From NCBI GenBank assembly GCA_947650285.1, contig CANTFL010001299.1, positions 219,855 through 283,854 on the forward strand: a stretch of DNA of 64,000 bases, written 5' to 3'. Of the stretch, positions 1 to 9,300 are shown piece by piece (within the stretch, counting starts at the first letter, position 1; each line of letters begins with the position of its first letter). Source of the stretch: Hyaloperonospora brassicae. Taxonomy: Eukaryota > Oomycota > Peronosporomycetes > Peronosporales > Peronosporaceae. The notes below the pieces were generated by a model that ran no database searches, was not told the origin of the DNA, and saw only the letters and a list, made by a program, of their open reading frames with translations. Made by a program: the position numbers and the translations under genes.

Positions 1-2781
1 CATGGCGACATCGAGAGCGATCGACAGCTTGCAGCGCCAGTCGGCGTTCGGGTTCGCGTTCACACTCGCGCTCGAGTTGGCAAACATGGGGTACCAGCTG
101 AAGATATTGCCATTGCCGCTCCCGATCGCCGCTGCGACGCTGCTGTTCGGGTGATACCCTTTGCCCTCGCGTCGATATCGCTCGGCCTCAAACATGCTGG
201 CAAGCGATCCGTGCTGCATGTACTCAAACACGACGCCGAGGTGCCACGAGGGCGCGCCCATGCTCGGGTACCGACTCTTTGTCGCGCTGCTGTTTGCCAT
301 GCTCTCGCCTGCGGTGTTCGCGGGACCGTAGCTGGCGTACGGCGCGCGAGGCATTGCTGCACTGCTGCCCCGTCGACGACTTGCCGTGCTGCTGCAGCCC
401 GTGGTCACGCCAATAAAGTGCACAATCGACGCGTGGTCGAGGGAAGCTGCGAGACGGATCTGCTCGACAAAGCGCTTCTCCAGCTGCTTCTTGCAGCGCA
501 TGAGCGCTTGGATCACCACCTTGTAGCCCTGGTACTCGGCCAAGAACAAGGCCGAGTCCACCTTCTTCCGAGTGTTGCCCACGCCGACACTGCTCAGCGC
601 TAGCGCCGCTTTGCTGCCCTTCTTCGACGACGACACGCACAGCGCGCGGAGCATCTGGATCTCCTCGGGCGGAATCTCGTACACGAGCAGATCGTCCAAG
701 TCGACTTTGATCTTGAGCTTGCTGCGAGCCTGGAGCGAGACGGTGCTGGCACCGAGAAAGTGCTTGTCCCCGTTCGGACTCGGCTCAAGCAGAGCTACCG
801 GGTTGTACTTGTCCAGCGGGCTCTCGTAGATCGTCCACGCTGCGTGACCAGGTGTGTGGACGCCGGTGCTCCCAAACGTGCTCGTGCTCTCGTTCTTGCT
901 GTCGCGGTAGTTGTCATTGACAATGAGCCGATTCGCACGACTCGTGCGTCCGCTGCCCGTGAACACGACAAAGTTGCTGCCACTGCTTCCTAATCGACGT
1001 TCACGATTTAGCTTCAGAGTAGGACATCGAGACGGGCTGCCGCCGTTATCTCTGCGCTTCTTCCACACAAGTCCAAAGGCCAAGGCGCTCAACAAGATGC
1101 CAACGAGGAAAAACGTGCCGCCGATGATTCCAATGGATCCGGCCGAAAAGATCGAGCCCGAGCTGCTGCTCGATGACGCGCCGTCGCTCGAGCCCGGGGT
1201 AGTGGCGGTGTTGTCGTCCGTCAAACTCCCGGCATTCGAGTCCGTTGCCAAGGCACTGACGCAGTCCTCGTCTTCCAAGACGCAAAAAGGGACGCCCCGA
1301 ATGGCCATACTAGTTGCCGTCGAGTTGGAGCAAGTGCTTGACACGGACGACGGTGCAGTAAACTCAGTGAGGCTCTCAAACACGATCACGTCCGATCGGC
1401 AAATTTCGATCGTGGACAACGGGTTATCCCTCAACGATACCTTGCGAAGCGTCGACGCAAACGTCACGCCACGAATCCTCTTGATTCCATTGCCTTCGAG
1501 GTTCCTGTATACGAACGCGCTAGTCAGACTTTATGCAGCATGTGCAGCTGCAGCTATCAGGTGGAGAAACGTACAGCTCGACGAGCGTCGTGAGCGACGA
1601 TACGACCGTGGGGAACGCCGTAAGTAAGTTGTTGCTCAAGTCCCTGCAGCGAAGCAAAAGAACCGACGACCATCAGTACACAAGATACTTCACTGGGTAC
1701 ATCCATCAACAACGATCTTTCGGCACGCACAGGTATTGCAGAGCCGTTGGAAGGTTCGCGAAGCTGGTCGAAGCACTAGTGAACGAGTTCCTCGTCGCGT
1801 TGAGTATCCGCAGAGACACGGGCAGCATGAGGTCGTCGAGGTTCGATATGCTTGTGCTCGACAGGGATCTGCAAGAAACGAGCAACAACATCGACGTGAG
1901 TCTCCCATCGTCCATACGACAGGTGACCAGCCACTGCACGTGTTATTTCATGGACTTACAGCGACCGCAGTGCTCCGAATCTCGTAAACGTGTCAGTCGC
2001 GACTGACTTGAGCGGGTTGCCGTGCAGCAAAAGCGTCTGCAGGTCCCCCGACACGGGCCAGGGCGTAGCTGTCGACAGCGTCGTGATAAAGTTGTAGCTC
2101 AGGTCCAAGTAATTGAGTCGACGAGGAAAGTTCGAGCTGACCAAGTCCGTGATCAAGTTGCTCGACAGTTGTCTATCAGTGCCAAGACAGCACCACAGCC
2201 ACAAATACACATCAACTCGCGTGAGCAGTCATGTCGACACCGACCACAGCCACAGCCACAGCCACAGCGCTCTCTAACACCAACGCACAAGTCTTTCATG
2301 TCACTGTCCAAGTCCGTCGACGAAAACGTCTCGAGCCGATTGTTGTTCAAGAGCCTAATCGAACCACAACAACCACAACCGCAACAACAACAACCACAGC
2401 CACAACAACCACAATCGTCCAGCACGTCAGCCATCGCTTCCTATCCAGCCCAAGACACACCTTCACACACACACTATCGTACAGTTGATACACGCGCGGG
2501 TAGCTCCGCACGGCCACAACGTCCAAGTTCGAGAGGTTCAGACTCCGCTCGACCGTCGAGCTCACGACCACTTGGAAGCTCCGCGCGTTGCACGCCGCGT
2601 CGTAGACGATCGCAGCGCTCTCGTCGTCGGCCACTAACGTACTCGCGTTCGCACACGACTGCGCTGCAACGCGCGACGTCGAGAGGCTCAGGCCGAGCCA
2701 TAGGACCAATGACAAGAGCTGCTGACGCGCCGTCAGACGTCGTCGTCGTAGCGGTCGTAGTGCGGCGGCCGCGTCCCTCAT
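1..2781 (-). CDS. LRR receptor-like protein kinase (TKL type), 5' part, six exons, cut by window edge
   Basis: Membrane receptor-like kinase. Exons read on the minus strand: 2781-2483, 2354-2289, 2172-1960, 1868-1731, 1643-1575 and 1504-1; the frame stays open through all joins and gives 763 visible residues. Order: signal peptide (hydrophobic LLSLVLWLGLSLS, then AAQSC), about ten LRRs (for example LDLSYNFITTL, LDLSNNLLTAF, LNLEGNGI), a Cys-containing juxtamembrane part, one membrane helix near residues 382-406, a Ser/Asn-rich linker, then a kinase N-lobe (EYQGYKVVIQAL, then RFVEQIRLAASLDH, then IVHFIGV) and hinge VFEYMQHGSLASMF. The C-lobe with the HRD and DFG motifs lies outside the window. 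The usual beta-3 lysine is Gln (about residue 594), so catalysis is doubtful. A start at 2811 is also in frame; 2781 gives a cleaner signal peptide. All five introns are GT-AG, 70-128 bases, phase 2. Confidence 0.87.
2173..2288 (-). repeat. Intron 2 of the LRR kinase, with a CCACAG hexanucleotide run
   Basis: The plus strand near 2243-2268 has four or more tandem ccacag units. The donor is GTGCGTTGG and the acceptor CTGATAG. The join gives D-L-Q-L-S-S-N, continuing the LRR consensus. Confidence 0.7.
2355..2482 (-). repeat. Intron 1 of the LRR kinase, filled with a CAA/CAACCA simple repeat
   Basis: On the plus strand about 2362-2420 is almost only caa, cca and cag triplets. It lies between a clear donor (GTACGATAG after CAACT) and an acceptor (GATTAG before GCTCTTG). 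Splicing here restores the LRR frame, so the repeat is intronic although it is open in several frames. Confidence 0.75.
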
Positions 2782-2811
2782 GACGGACGAGAAGGCGGCG
2801 CAGTCCCACAC

Positions 2812-3420
2812 TCGTCGGCGCGCGAAGGCGTTCGTACAATGCGACTACCGCCTGGCGACTAATTGGCGAATCGGCGAATCGACTAATTGAGCAATTGGCC
2901 AATTGAGCAATTGGCGGTCGGCGTAATTGGCCAATTGGCTGCGTGAGTGAGCGAGTGACCGAGTGAGGAAGTTAGTGACTGAACGAGTTAGTGACCGACC
3001 GACCGACCGACTGACTGACTGACTGGACCGACGGACGACGGACGACGGACTGGACCGACTGCCGGGCGAAAGAGCTGTTGAACTATCGATTGAGCTGCTG
3101 CGAGTCGGAACAACGCGAGAGAGCGCGCGCGCGCGACTCGTGCGGGTGGGCGGGAGGGCTGGGGGACGGGCGACCATGTGGTTTGCGAGAAGATCGAGTT
3201 TGAGAGGTCCGAACGACCCGCGCGGTGGTCGAGTTGTCGACGCGCGCGCGTATGCTCGCGAAACAGGTTCGCTGGCTCTCTGTCCGCGTCGTCACGTCGA
3301 AACGACGTGAGACCGCGCAAGTCGCGCGTGGACAACCCGGTGAGTGACTGAACGACTGAGTGAGAGTCTGTGTGAGAGTCTGTGTGTGTGTGTGTGTGTG
3401 TGTGTGAATAAACATCTGAC
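2812..3420. repeat. Simple-repeat-rich 5' flank of the LRR kinase
   Basis: No gene seen. Contains a cluster of caattgg/attggc elements at about 2860-2940, a gagtgagcgagtgac region (2940-2990), tetranucleotide tracts of gacc/gact and gacg (about 2995-3060), a cg-rich run near 3121-3140, and a (gt)n microsatellite at about 3378-3406. The caattgg cluster lies 80-160 bases upstream of the kinase start and could be promoter sequence. Confidence 0.75.
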
Positions 3421-4795
3421 CGAGTGATTTGGAGCGGGAGGGAATGTGTGTGCAGACAGCGGCTGCTTGTGGACGATCAACGAGGAAGTGCAAAAGAAGA
3501 AGCAGAAAAGAAGGGGAAGAAGTAGAGGAGGAAGAGGCGGCAGCAGAGGAGATGCACGGGATGAGTCGGCGATTGCAGGGCGTAGGAATCGACTGGTAAA
3601 AGCGCCGCGAGCAAAGGTGTGGCGGCGTGTGGTGACGACGGCCGTTTGGCGAAACCGAGCGGACCAAGCGGTTCAGCGCTGGGGCGGGCGAAGGAGGAAG
3701 AAAAGACACGTACGTGCATGCAAAACGGTCGAGTCGTTGGAGGGCGACGAGAGTAGAGGTGTTGCACGCGCTTTCGGTGTCGCTGAGTCAGCAACGACCG
3801 GCTCATGGACCCTCTGCTGGCCTCATGTTTGAAATGAGCACCACGGACGAGCGTTGGCGTTGCAAAGGACCTTTCGACTCGATAGCGAAGAGCTCTTGTC
3901 CAGCCAAAGTGGTTCGGGAGAGCTATAGGGTGTCACAGCAATCGAGACGCAGCGTGCCACCACCGAGCAACTCGCTGGGGCTGCCTGCAGCTGTTCTCGA
4001 GTCTTTTGCGTCTGCATTACCGTATGGTTTCCTGCGTGTGGACGAAGTGAGGTACACATGTCAAGGTCTGTCACGCAGAGCCTCAAGCAGAAGGCGCGAC
4101 GTTGCGCGCTGCGTCGTGGCTGACAGACCGCACACGGCGAGAGAGCAGCTCGGGATACGGTCGTCTGGCTCAGCCCACTCGGTACACACACGCCACATGC
4201 TCGACATTTTCTTGAAGACATGCAGTGGAGATGTGCGACAGCAGCCAAGTGTGAGCGGGTGAGGGCGAGCGGGTATGGTGTGGGTGTGCACTCTCGAACC
4301 GTTGAGCCTCAGCGCAAGTCCGCCCACGCGTCCGTCGCAGCGCAGAAGCAGCTGAGTGTCTCCGTCGCGGAAGCCATCGGAGCACATCCATTGTCGGTCT
4401 ATCGGATACACAGAGCGCAGGCGACGAGTCACTGTGCTAGAGCTGCTGCTCACTGGAGAGTCACGTTGCTCTCGTTGGCGTCTTCGATGCATTGCGTGGG
4501 AGCTTTGGTCATGCAGTGTTGTGCTTACAGTACGTCTGAAGCTCAAGACCAGGACGTTTCTCTGTTCGAGCCTAGAGCGTATGAAGTGAAGCTACAGGTC
4601 AACGAAGAGGCGGCAGGAGAGACGGACGGACGGACGGACATGAGACGTTCGTAGGTGAGACAGAGACCTAAAGGACATGCAGTGCATTAGTCCGCTAGAC
4701 AGTGAGAGGGAAAAGAAGTCGCCGAGTGCGTGTCCCACGCTGTGGTCCCGTCTTGTCACTTTTGTATGCACGCGTTTTGGCGACCGCCAGTCACA
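3421..4795. other. Intergenic, no supported gene
   Basis: Open frames here are short, overlap on both strands and show no domain, signal peptide or splice-consistent structure. Composition is like the flanking genes. It separates the divergently placed LRR kinase and prolyl hydroxylase. Confidence 0.5.
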
Positions 4796-4856
4796 GCTCA
4801 CTGACTCTTTCGAACGGATCCGCTCCCCCCCCCACCGTCTCCGATCCGCCCGCCGC

Positions 4857-6292
4857 ATGTCGTCCAGCGCGCCGCCATCGCCAGTCCGAGGACAGCGGAC
4901 CTTCTCCTCATGTCGCAACGCCTCGTGGCTCGTCGTGGCGCTGCTGGCGATTGCAGTGGCCGCGTTCGTGCGCGACGCCGACCTCTTGTTCCTGGGACTC
5001 GGCAGTCCATTCGGGACCTCCTCAGCTGTCGGCGATTGCGTGGACGCCCGTCGGTACTTGACGGACGTGATGCCGGTCAAGGGGTTCCACGTGCTCTGCG
5101 TCGAGACAAAGACGCGTGACACGTGCGTTGCTCGTAGCCGTAGACATTGAGAGAGTGGTGCACATTCCATGGTCTGAGGAGGGGGAGGGGGCTGTTGACA
5201 CGGTTGCTTCATGTCCATGTGGTTGGGTTGACGCAGGCTGAGGGTGACGGGCTTCAAAGACGGGAATTACGCGAACGAGTCAATCGAGACGACGTCCGAC
5301 TGGGAGACCTTCTCGCACACGGTCGAAGACGAGCTGCTGGCGATCCCCAAGCCACGCGACGAGCACGCGCAAAAGTACCAGCAGCCCGTGGCGTACTTTA
5401 CGCCAAACGGCGTGCGACTCGAGAGGGACGTGACGCAGTGGCCGAGTCGCATCGTGTTCGTGTTCGAGGGCGGTCAGTTCATCTGGCCAGGCGTCCGCGT
5501 CGGCCACACAAGTGCGTACACGTCGTTCAGTCGTCCTAGCGACGCCAAGTTGGTTGCGTGTGTTGGTCTAACGGTTGACGGCAATGTGGGCTGCGCGTAG
5601 CGGTCGTGGAAAATGCCTTTGGACGTGGGGACCTCGTGCTCGAGACGATCAGCATGACGCCACTCGTGTTCAGCGTCAAGGAATTCCTTCGGGATGACGA
5701 GGTTGACGTCATTCTGGAGCTGTCCATGCCGCACTTGGCACCGTCCGGCGTGGCGTTGGCGGACGGGGACGAAAACAGACCGTCTACGGACTGGCGCACG
5801 AGCACGACGTACTGGTTGGACTCATCCGCGCACTCGGTGGTGCGAAACATTGACAAACGCACGTCGGACCTTGTCAAAGTGCCTGTAAGCCACCAGGAGA
5901 ATGTCCAAGTGCTGCGCTACGAGAAGACGCAGCACTATGACCAGCACGTGGACTACTTTTCTGCAGACCGTTACCGCAACTCCCCTGGCGTGCTCGAAGA
6001 CATCGAGTACGGCTACAAGAACCGCATGATCACGGTCTTCTGGTACATGTCGGACGTCGCCAAGGGCGGACACACGAACTTTGCCCGGGCAGGTGGGCTG
6101 CCACCTCCTGCGTCTAACAAAGGCTGTTTCCAAGGCCTGAGTGTTGCCCCGGAGAAGCGCAAGGTGGTCGTGTTTTACAGCATGTTGCCGAATGGTGAGA
6201 ACGATCCGATGAGTCTGCACGCAGGCTGTCCGGTTGAAGAGGGCATCAAGTTCTCGGGCAACAAGTGGATCTGGAACAAGCCGCGCGCGTAA
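4857..6292 (+). CDS. Prolyl 4-hydroxylase alpha-type Fe(II)/2-oxoglutarate dioxygenase, three exons
   Basis: Hydroxylates proline in secretory proteins using Fe(II), O2, 2-oxoglutarate and ascorbate. Exons 4857-5122, 5237-5511 and 5601-6292 join in frame to give 410 residues. A type II signal anchor near residues 23-40 (WLVVALLAIAVAAFV) suggests ER or Golgi membrane with a lumenal catalytic domain. The C-terminal P4Hc domain keeps the iron ligands His296-x-Asp298 (QHVDYF) and His387 (SLHAGC) and the 2-oxoglutarate lysine Lys397 (GIKFSGNKW) ten residues later, the family spacing. WYMSDVAKGGHTNF is the typical strand before the second His. Donors are GTGCGT in both introns, acceptors GCAG and GTAG. 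An upstream in-frame ATG at 4677 would add 60 residues before the anchor; 4857 fits a signal anchor better. It may act on surface proline-rich proteins such as the one at 19452 (inference). Confidence 0.9.
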
Positions 6293-6522
6293 GGCGACGA
6301 CCGAGTAGACGGACGCACGGCTGGTCGGCCAGACGGACGTGTTCATGTTACTTGTGCTGCTCCTAGTAGTAAAGTCTGGGAGCCCGTGAGTCAGCTGCTG
6401 CTGCTGCTGCAACTGTGAGACCATCGAGTCTTGTCGTGTCCCGTCGTGCCTGTCGTGTCCCGTCGTGCCTGTCGAGTCCCGTCGTGCCTGTCGAGTCCCG
6501 TCGTCGTGCCTGTCGTGAATAA
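6293..6522. repeat. Convergent intergenic spacer with a 19-20-base tandem repeat
   Basis: Between the 3' ends of the hydroxylase and the TOM1-like gene. About 6430-6517 holds four to five copies of a unit close to cctgtcgtgtcccgtcgtg, with g/a variants and one extra cgt. A short (ctg)n run lies at about 6391-6410. Confidence 0.8.
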
Positions 6523-7605
6523 TCAAATGTGGAGTTCCTGGCCCCGAAACTGAGGCAAGTCGTTTGACAGTCGTCGTAGTTCCTGCAGCAGCGGCGTGTG
6601 CTCGTCTGCCTTCGCGACGCTTCCTCGCGCCGGTGCAACGAGCCGGTGGTCTTGCCGCTTGACGTTCATCATGTAGATGACCAGAGCTCCTGGAATCAGC
6701 TCTGGGATCGCGTAGAACAGCCACGGATTGGCCACGTGCGGGTCCAGCACGTCGATCGCCGGCATGGAGAACAAGAGGAGCAAACTGCGGTAGAAAAACA
6801 GCAGCGACGCCACGACGCCAATGAGCGACAGCCGCGTTGCAATGGTCGCGGCCAGGGCCGAGAACTCAATCTTGCGCAGCACTGTGCGCAGCTGCAGCGC
6901 GCACCTCGCGAGCATCACGGCGAGAAAGAAGAAGCACAGCGCGACAAAGCCGTAGTCGATCTCCGCGAGCACCATCTTCTGCCGCGGGAACAGCGTCTTG
7001 AGCACGAGCAGCGCGCACTCGACGAGGTAAATCCACACGTTGGCCACGAGAAAGAGTTTGCGCGAGCGGTGCGAGCGGTGCGTCCCGGCGCCGCGCGTGT
7101 ACTCGGCAATGACCGACTCGTTGGCCGCCACGCGCGCGAGCGGCTTCTCGGCGCGCTGGGCCTGGCCGCGCACGTCTTCCCAGAACCGCAGCAGCAGCGT
7201 AAAGGCCGAGAAGTAGAGCAGCGTCGCGAGCTTCCCAAACGACGTGACGCCGAGGACGTAAATGTCAATGTCCGTGGGCAGCAGCGGCGTGACGAACACC
7301 ATGTGCTCGAAGCGGAAGGGCGGCGCGCGGCCTTCGACCCACTGGAACATGTGCATGTTGCTCAGCACGAGCCACGCGATGCGCGCAAAGTACGCAAAGC
7401 TGAGGAACGTCGGGAACCAGCGCATGCGCTTGACCGGCAGCAAGTGCGTCGCGTGGCCGTGCTCGCCGAGGCGCGCGCGCTGGATGCTCACGGACACGGT
7501 GTACGCCAGCGCGACGGCGTAGCAGTAGGACGCGCCCGCCTCGGCCGACTGCGTGCGGAAGCAGTGGCGCGCGCCGAAGAGGCAGATCTGGTCGAGCAGC
7601 TCCAT
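6523..7605 (-). CDS. Seven-transmembrane TOM1/THH1-like protein
   Basis: Single exon, 360 residues. Seven hydrophobic segments lie near residues 23-41, 62-82, 110-140, 184-205, 218-240, 255-285 and 297-317, with a hydrophilic Arg-rich loop (GTHRSHRSRK) between helices 3 and 4 and a cytosolic-type C-terminus containing a dileucine-like EHTPLL. Length and topology fit the THH1/TOM1/TOM3 family of tonoplast or endosomal membrane proteins also found in oomycetes; the exact role there is not established. Start chosen at 7605 (MELLDQICLFGA); the longer overlapping frame from 7648 is only an Arg/Pro-rich shadow. An orphan GPCR-like protein is the alternative reading. Confidence 0.7.
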   Translation of the reverse strand: MELLDQICLFGARHCFRTQSAEAGASYCYAVALAYTVSVSIQRARLGEHGHATHLLPVKRMRWFPTFLSFAYFARIAWLVLSNMHMFQWVEGRAPPFRFEHMVFVTPLLPTDIDIYVLGVTSFGKLATLLYFSAFTLLLRFWEDVRGQAQRAEKPLARVAANESVIAEYTRGAGTHRSHRSRKLFLVANVWIYLVECALLVLKTLFPRQKMVLAEIDYGFVALCFFFLAVMLARCALQLRTVLRKIEFSALAATIATRLSLIGVVASLLFFYRSLLLLFSMPAIDVLDPHVANPWLFYAIPELIPGALVIYMMNVKRQDHRLVAPARGSVAKADEHTPLLQELRRLSNDLPQFRGQELHI

Positions 7606-7665
7606 GGCGCCTCGGGCCGCCCGGTCGAAAGAAGAGCTCTGTAGCCATGTTGGCCCAAGGGGCCC

Positions 7666-7791
7666 AAGCCAGTGGTTTCTAAGCGGCGGCGGCCAAAGCC
7701 AGTGGTTTCTAAGCGGCGGCGGCCACAGCCAGTGGTTTCTAAGCGGCGGTGGCGGCGGCTAAAGCCAGTGGTTTCTAAGCGGCGGCGGCTT
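7666..7791. repeat. 30-base minisatellite upstream of the TOM1-like gene
   Basis: Four copies of a unit built on ccagtggtttctaagcggcg plus a variable ggcggcc tail. Starts of the core are at about 7669, 7699, 7729 and 7765; the third tail has an extra ggcggc, making a 36-base step. It lies 60-190 bases upstream of the minus-strand start at 7605. Confidence 0.9.
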
Positions 7792-9300
7792 TCGGGCGCC
7801 GATAAGTACGTTTCGACGCCGTCGCACTTGTAAGACGTGACTATCAGTTGAGGGCACGCGTCGGCCAGCTGCGTCGACAGGCTGTGGCTATTTCAGTACT
7901 TTAGTTGGGGCTACCTAGGTTCCAGTCTTGCAGCTACTTTTACCATCGCGATCAAGACTTAAAACGTCACGGATGAATCTCGCTATGTCCACTTTCACGC
8001 ACGCGCGTGTCCAGCGCGACGTCGTTATGATGTCGTGCGGTCACGACCGATGTTTAAGCCGTTCTGTGGTCTTCCGCTCTCTAGAGACGTAGACAGCTCA
8101 TGCTTTTCCAGCTGTCGGATGCCGACCATATGAGGCCTTTGCCGTGCACGTAGTCCGTGTCTTGTTAGCGTCGGGATCGCCTTTACCTACATCCTCGACA
8201 CTTTTTCCATCACTGTTGTACCGACCGAAGCGCTGAGACGTCGCCACCGTGCAATCCACAGTCAAAGTGTTCGTACCAATGGCGCTAAGTATGTGCGACA
8301 GTCGCGTCGAACGCACCCGCGGGAGCGAGACCAGTAAAGTGCCTGAGCCCACAATGGCCATAACTGCCAACATTGCTCGACAGTTTCCATGTGTGTCGGC
8401 AACAACTTTGTTGGAAATCCGTCATGGAAAATGGTGATAGCACGCGCTTCTCAGTCCATTGACGTCGACAGGTACAGCACAGGCCGAGGGCGCCAACTTC
8501 ATTGACCCGGCGCTTGGTCTCGAAGGAGGTATCGCTATCCACGAAGGACTTCACAAGTTGCGTTCAGCTTCAGATAAGCGTCTGATGAGCAACATCTTGT
8601 TGCAGCACGTTGTCGATTTCCTGGAGCTGACTTCCGATACCCGTCACAATACGTCACGACGAAACACTACAAGGAAGAACGGCATTGCCCGTTTCCTCGA
8701 GAAAGCGATCGTTTCGCTACGCAAGAGAAGACGTGCTGTGCAGGCTACGGCTTACCGAGCAATTGCTCTATGCTACAGATACGCGGCAAAGTCGTAGCTA
8801 AGTTAAAGTCGCACCCGTTCATGTTGTGGACCCAGAGTTTCGATCCAAGATACATCTCAGGGTTTTGTCACGGGCGACAAATGTCCAACACAGTCATGAT
8901 GCTGATGGTGCGTCTTACATCAGCAACAGAGGCACCGAATCGGAAGTCTGCTGCTAGTCGAGCAATCATGCTGCTCGACATTTGCGAAGCGCAAGGCATG
9001 GCCTCACGCGCGTATTTGTTTGGGGTACTGCGGTATGCCAGGCGTGCCAGGCGTGCAGAATTATTCATTACGACGATACACAGTCTCCACCACGACACTA
9101 CCACACGAGTTTTAGTAGAAACGATGTTGTAGCCGATCTTGTGCGAGTGCACTCGGACACTCAACAGCGTTGTCCATTAGCACTCCTCCTCCATCTCCAC
9201 ATGGCGGCGATGCTGGTAGTTGCAGTACTGCAAAAGCACCGAGATGAGCGGTTACAGCAACTCGGCAATCCGGACCACGAGCAGAAAAGCTCGACGTCTG
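7792..9300. other. Gene-poor stretch, possibly old coding sequence
   Basis: No recognised gene. The best open frame is 8459-8797 (+), 112 residues, with a Lys/Arg-rich C-terminal half (FLEKAIVSLRKRRR); a second follows at 8770-9132 (+), 120 residues. Neither has a signal peptide, RxLR-dEER or LxLFLAK pattern, nor a known domain. A minus frame at 8098-8373 begins with a hydrophobic segment (MLAVMAIVGSGTLLVSL) that could mimic a signal peptide but has no supporting features. Confidence 0.4.

Noticed and set aside
911..1627. 238-residue plus frame over the LRR kinase
   Set aside because: Antisense of exon 6, which carries LRR, membrane helix and kinase sequence.
2022..2783. 253-residue Gln/Pro-rich plus frame (QPQPQP)
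   Set aside because: Produced by antisense reading of intronic CAA/CCACAG repeats and exon 1.
6598..7644. 348-residue plus frame antisense to the TOM1-like gene
   Set aside because: Gln/Arg/Glu-rich composition without domains; the minus frame shows seven clean membrane helices.
8098..8373. Possible RxLR-type secreted effector on the minus strand
   Set aside because: Only a hydrophobic start; no RxLR or dEER in the right window and poor context.
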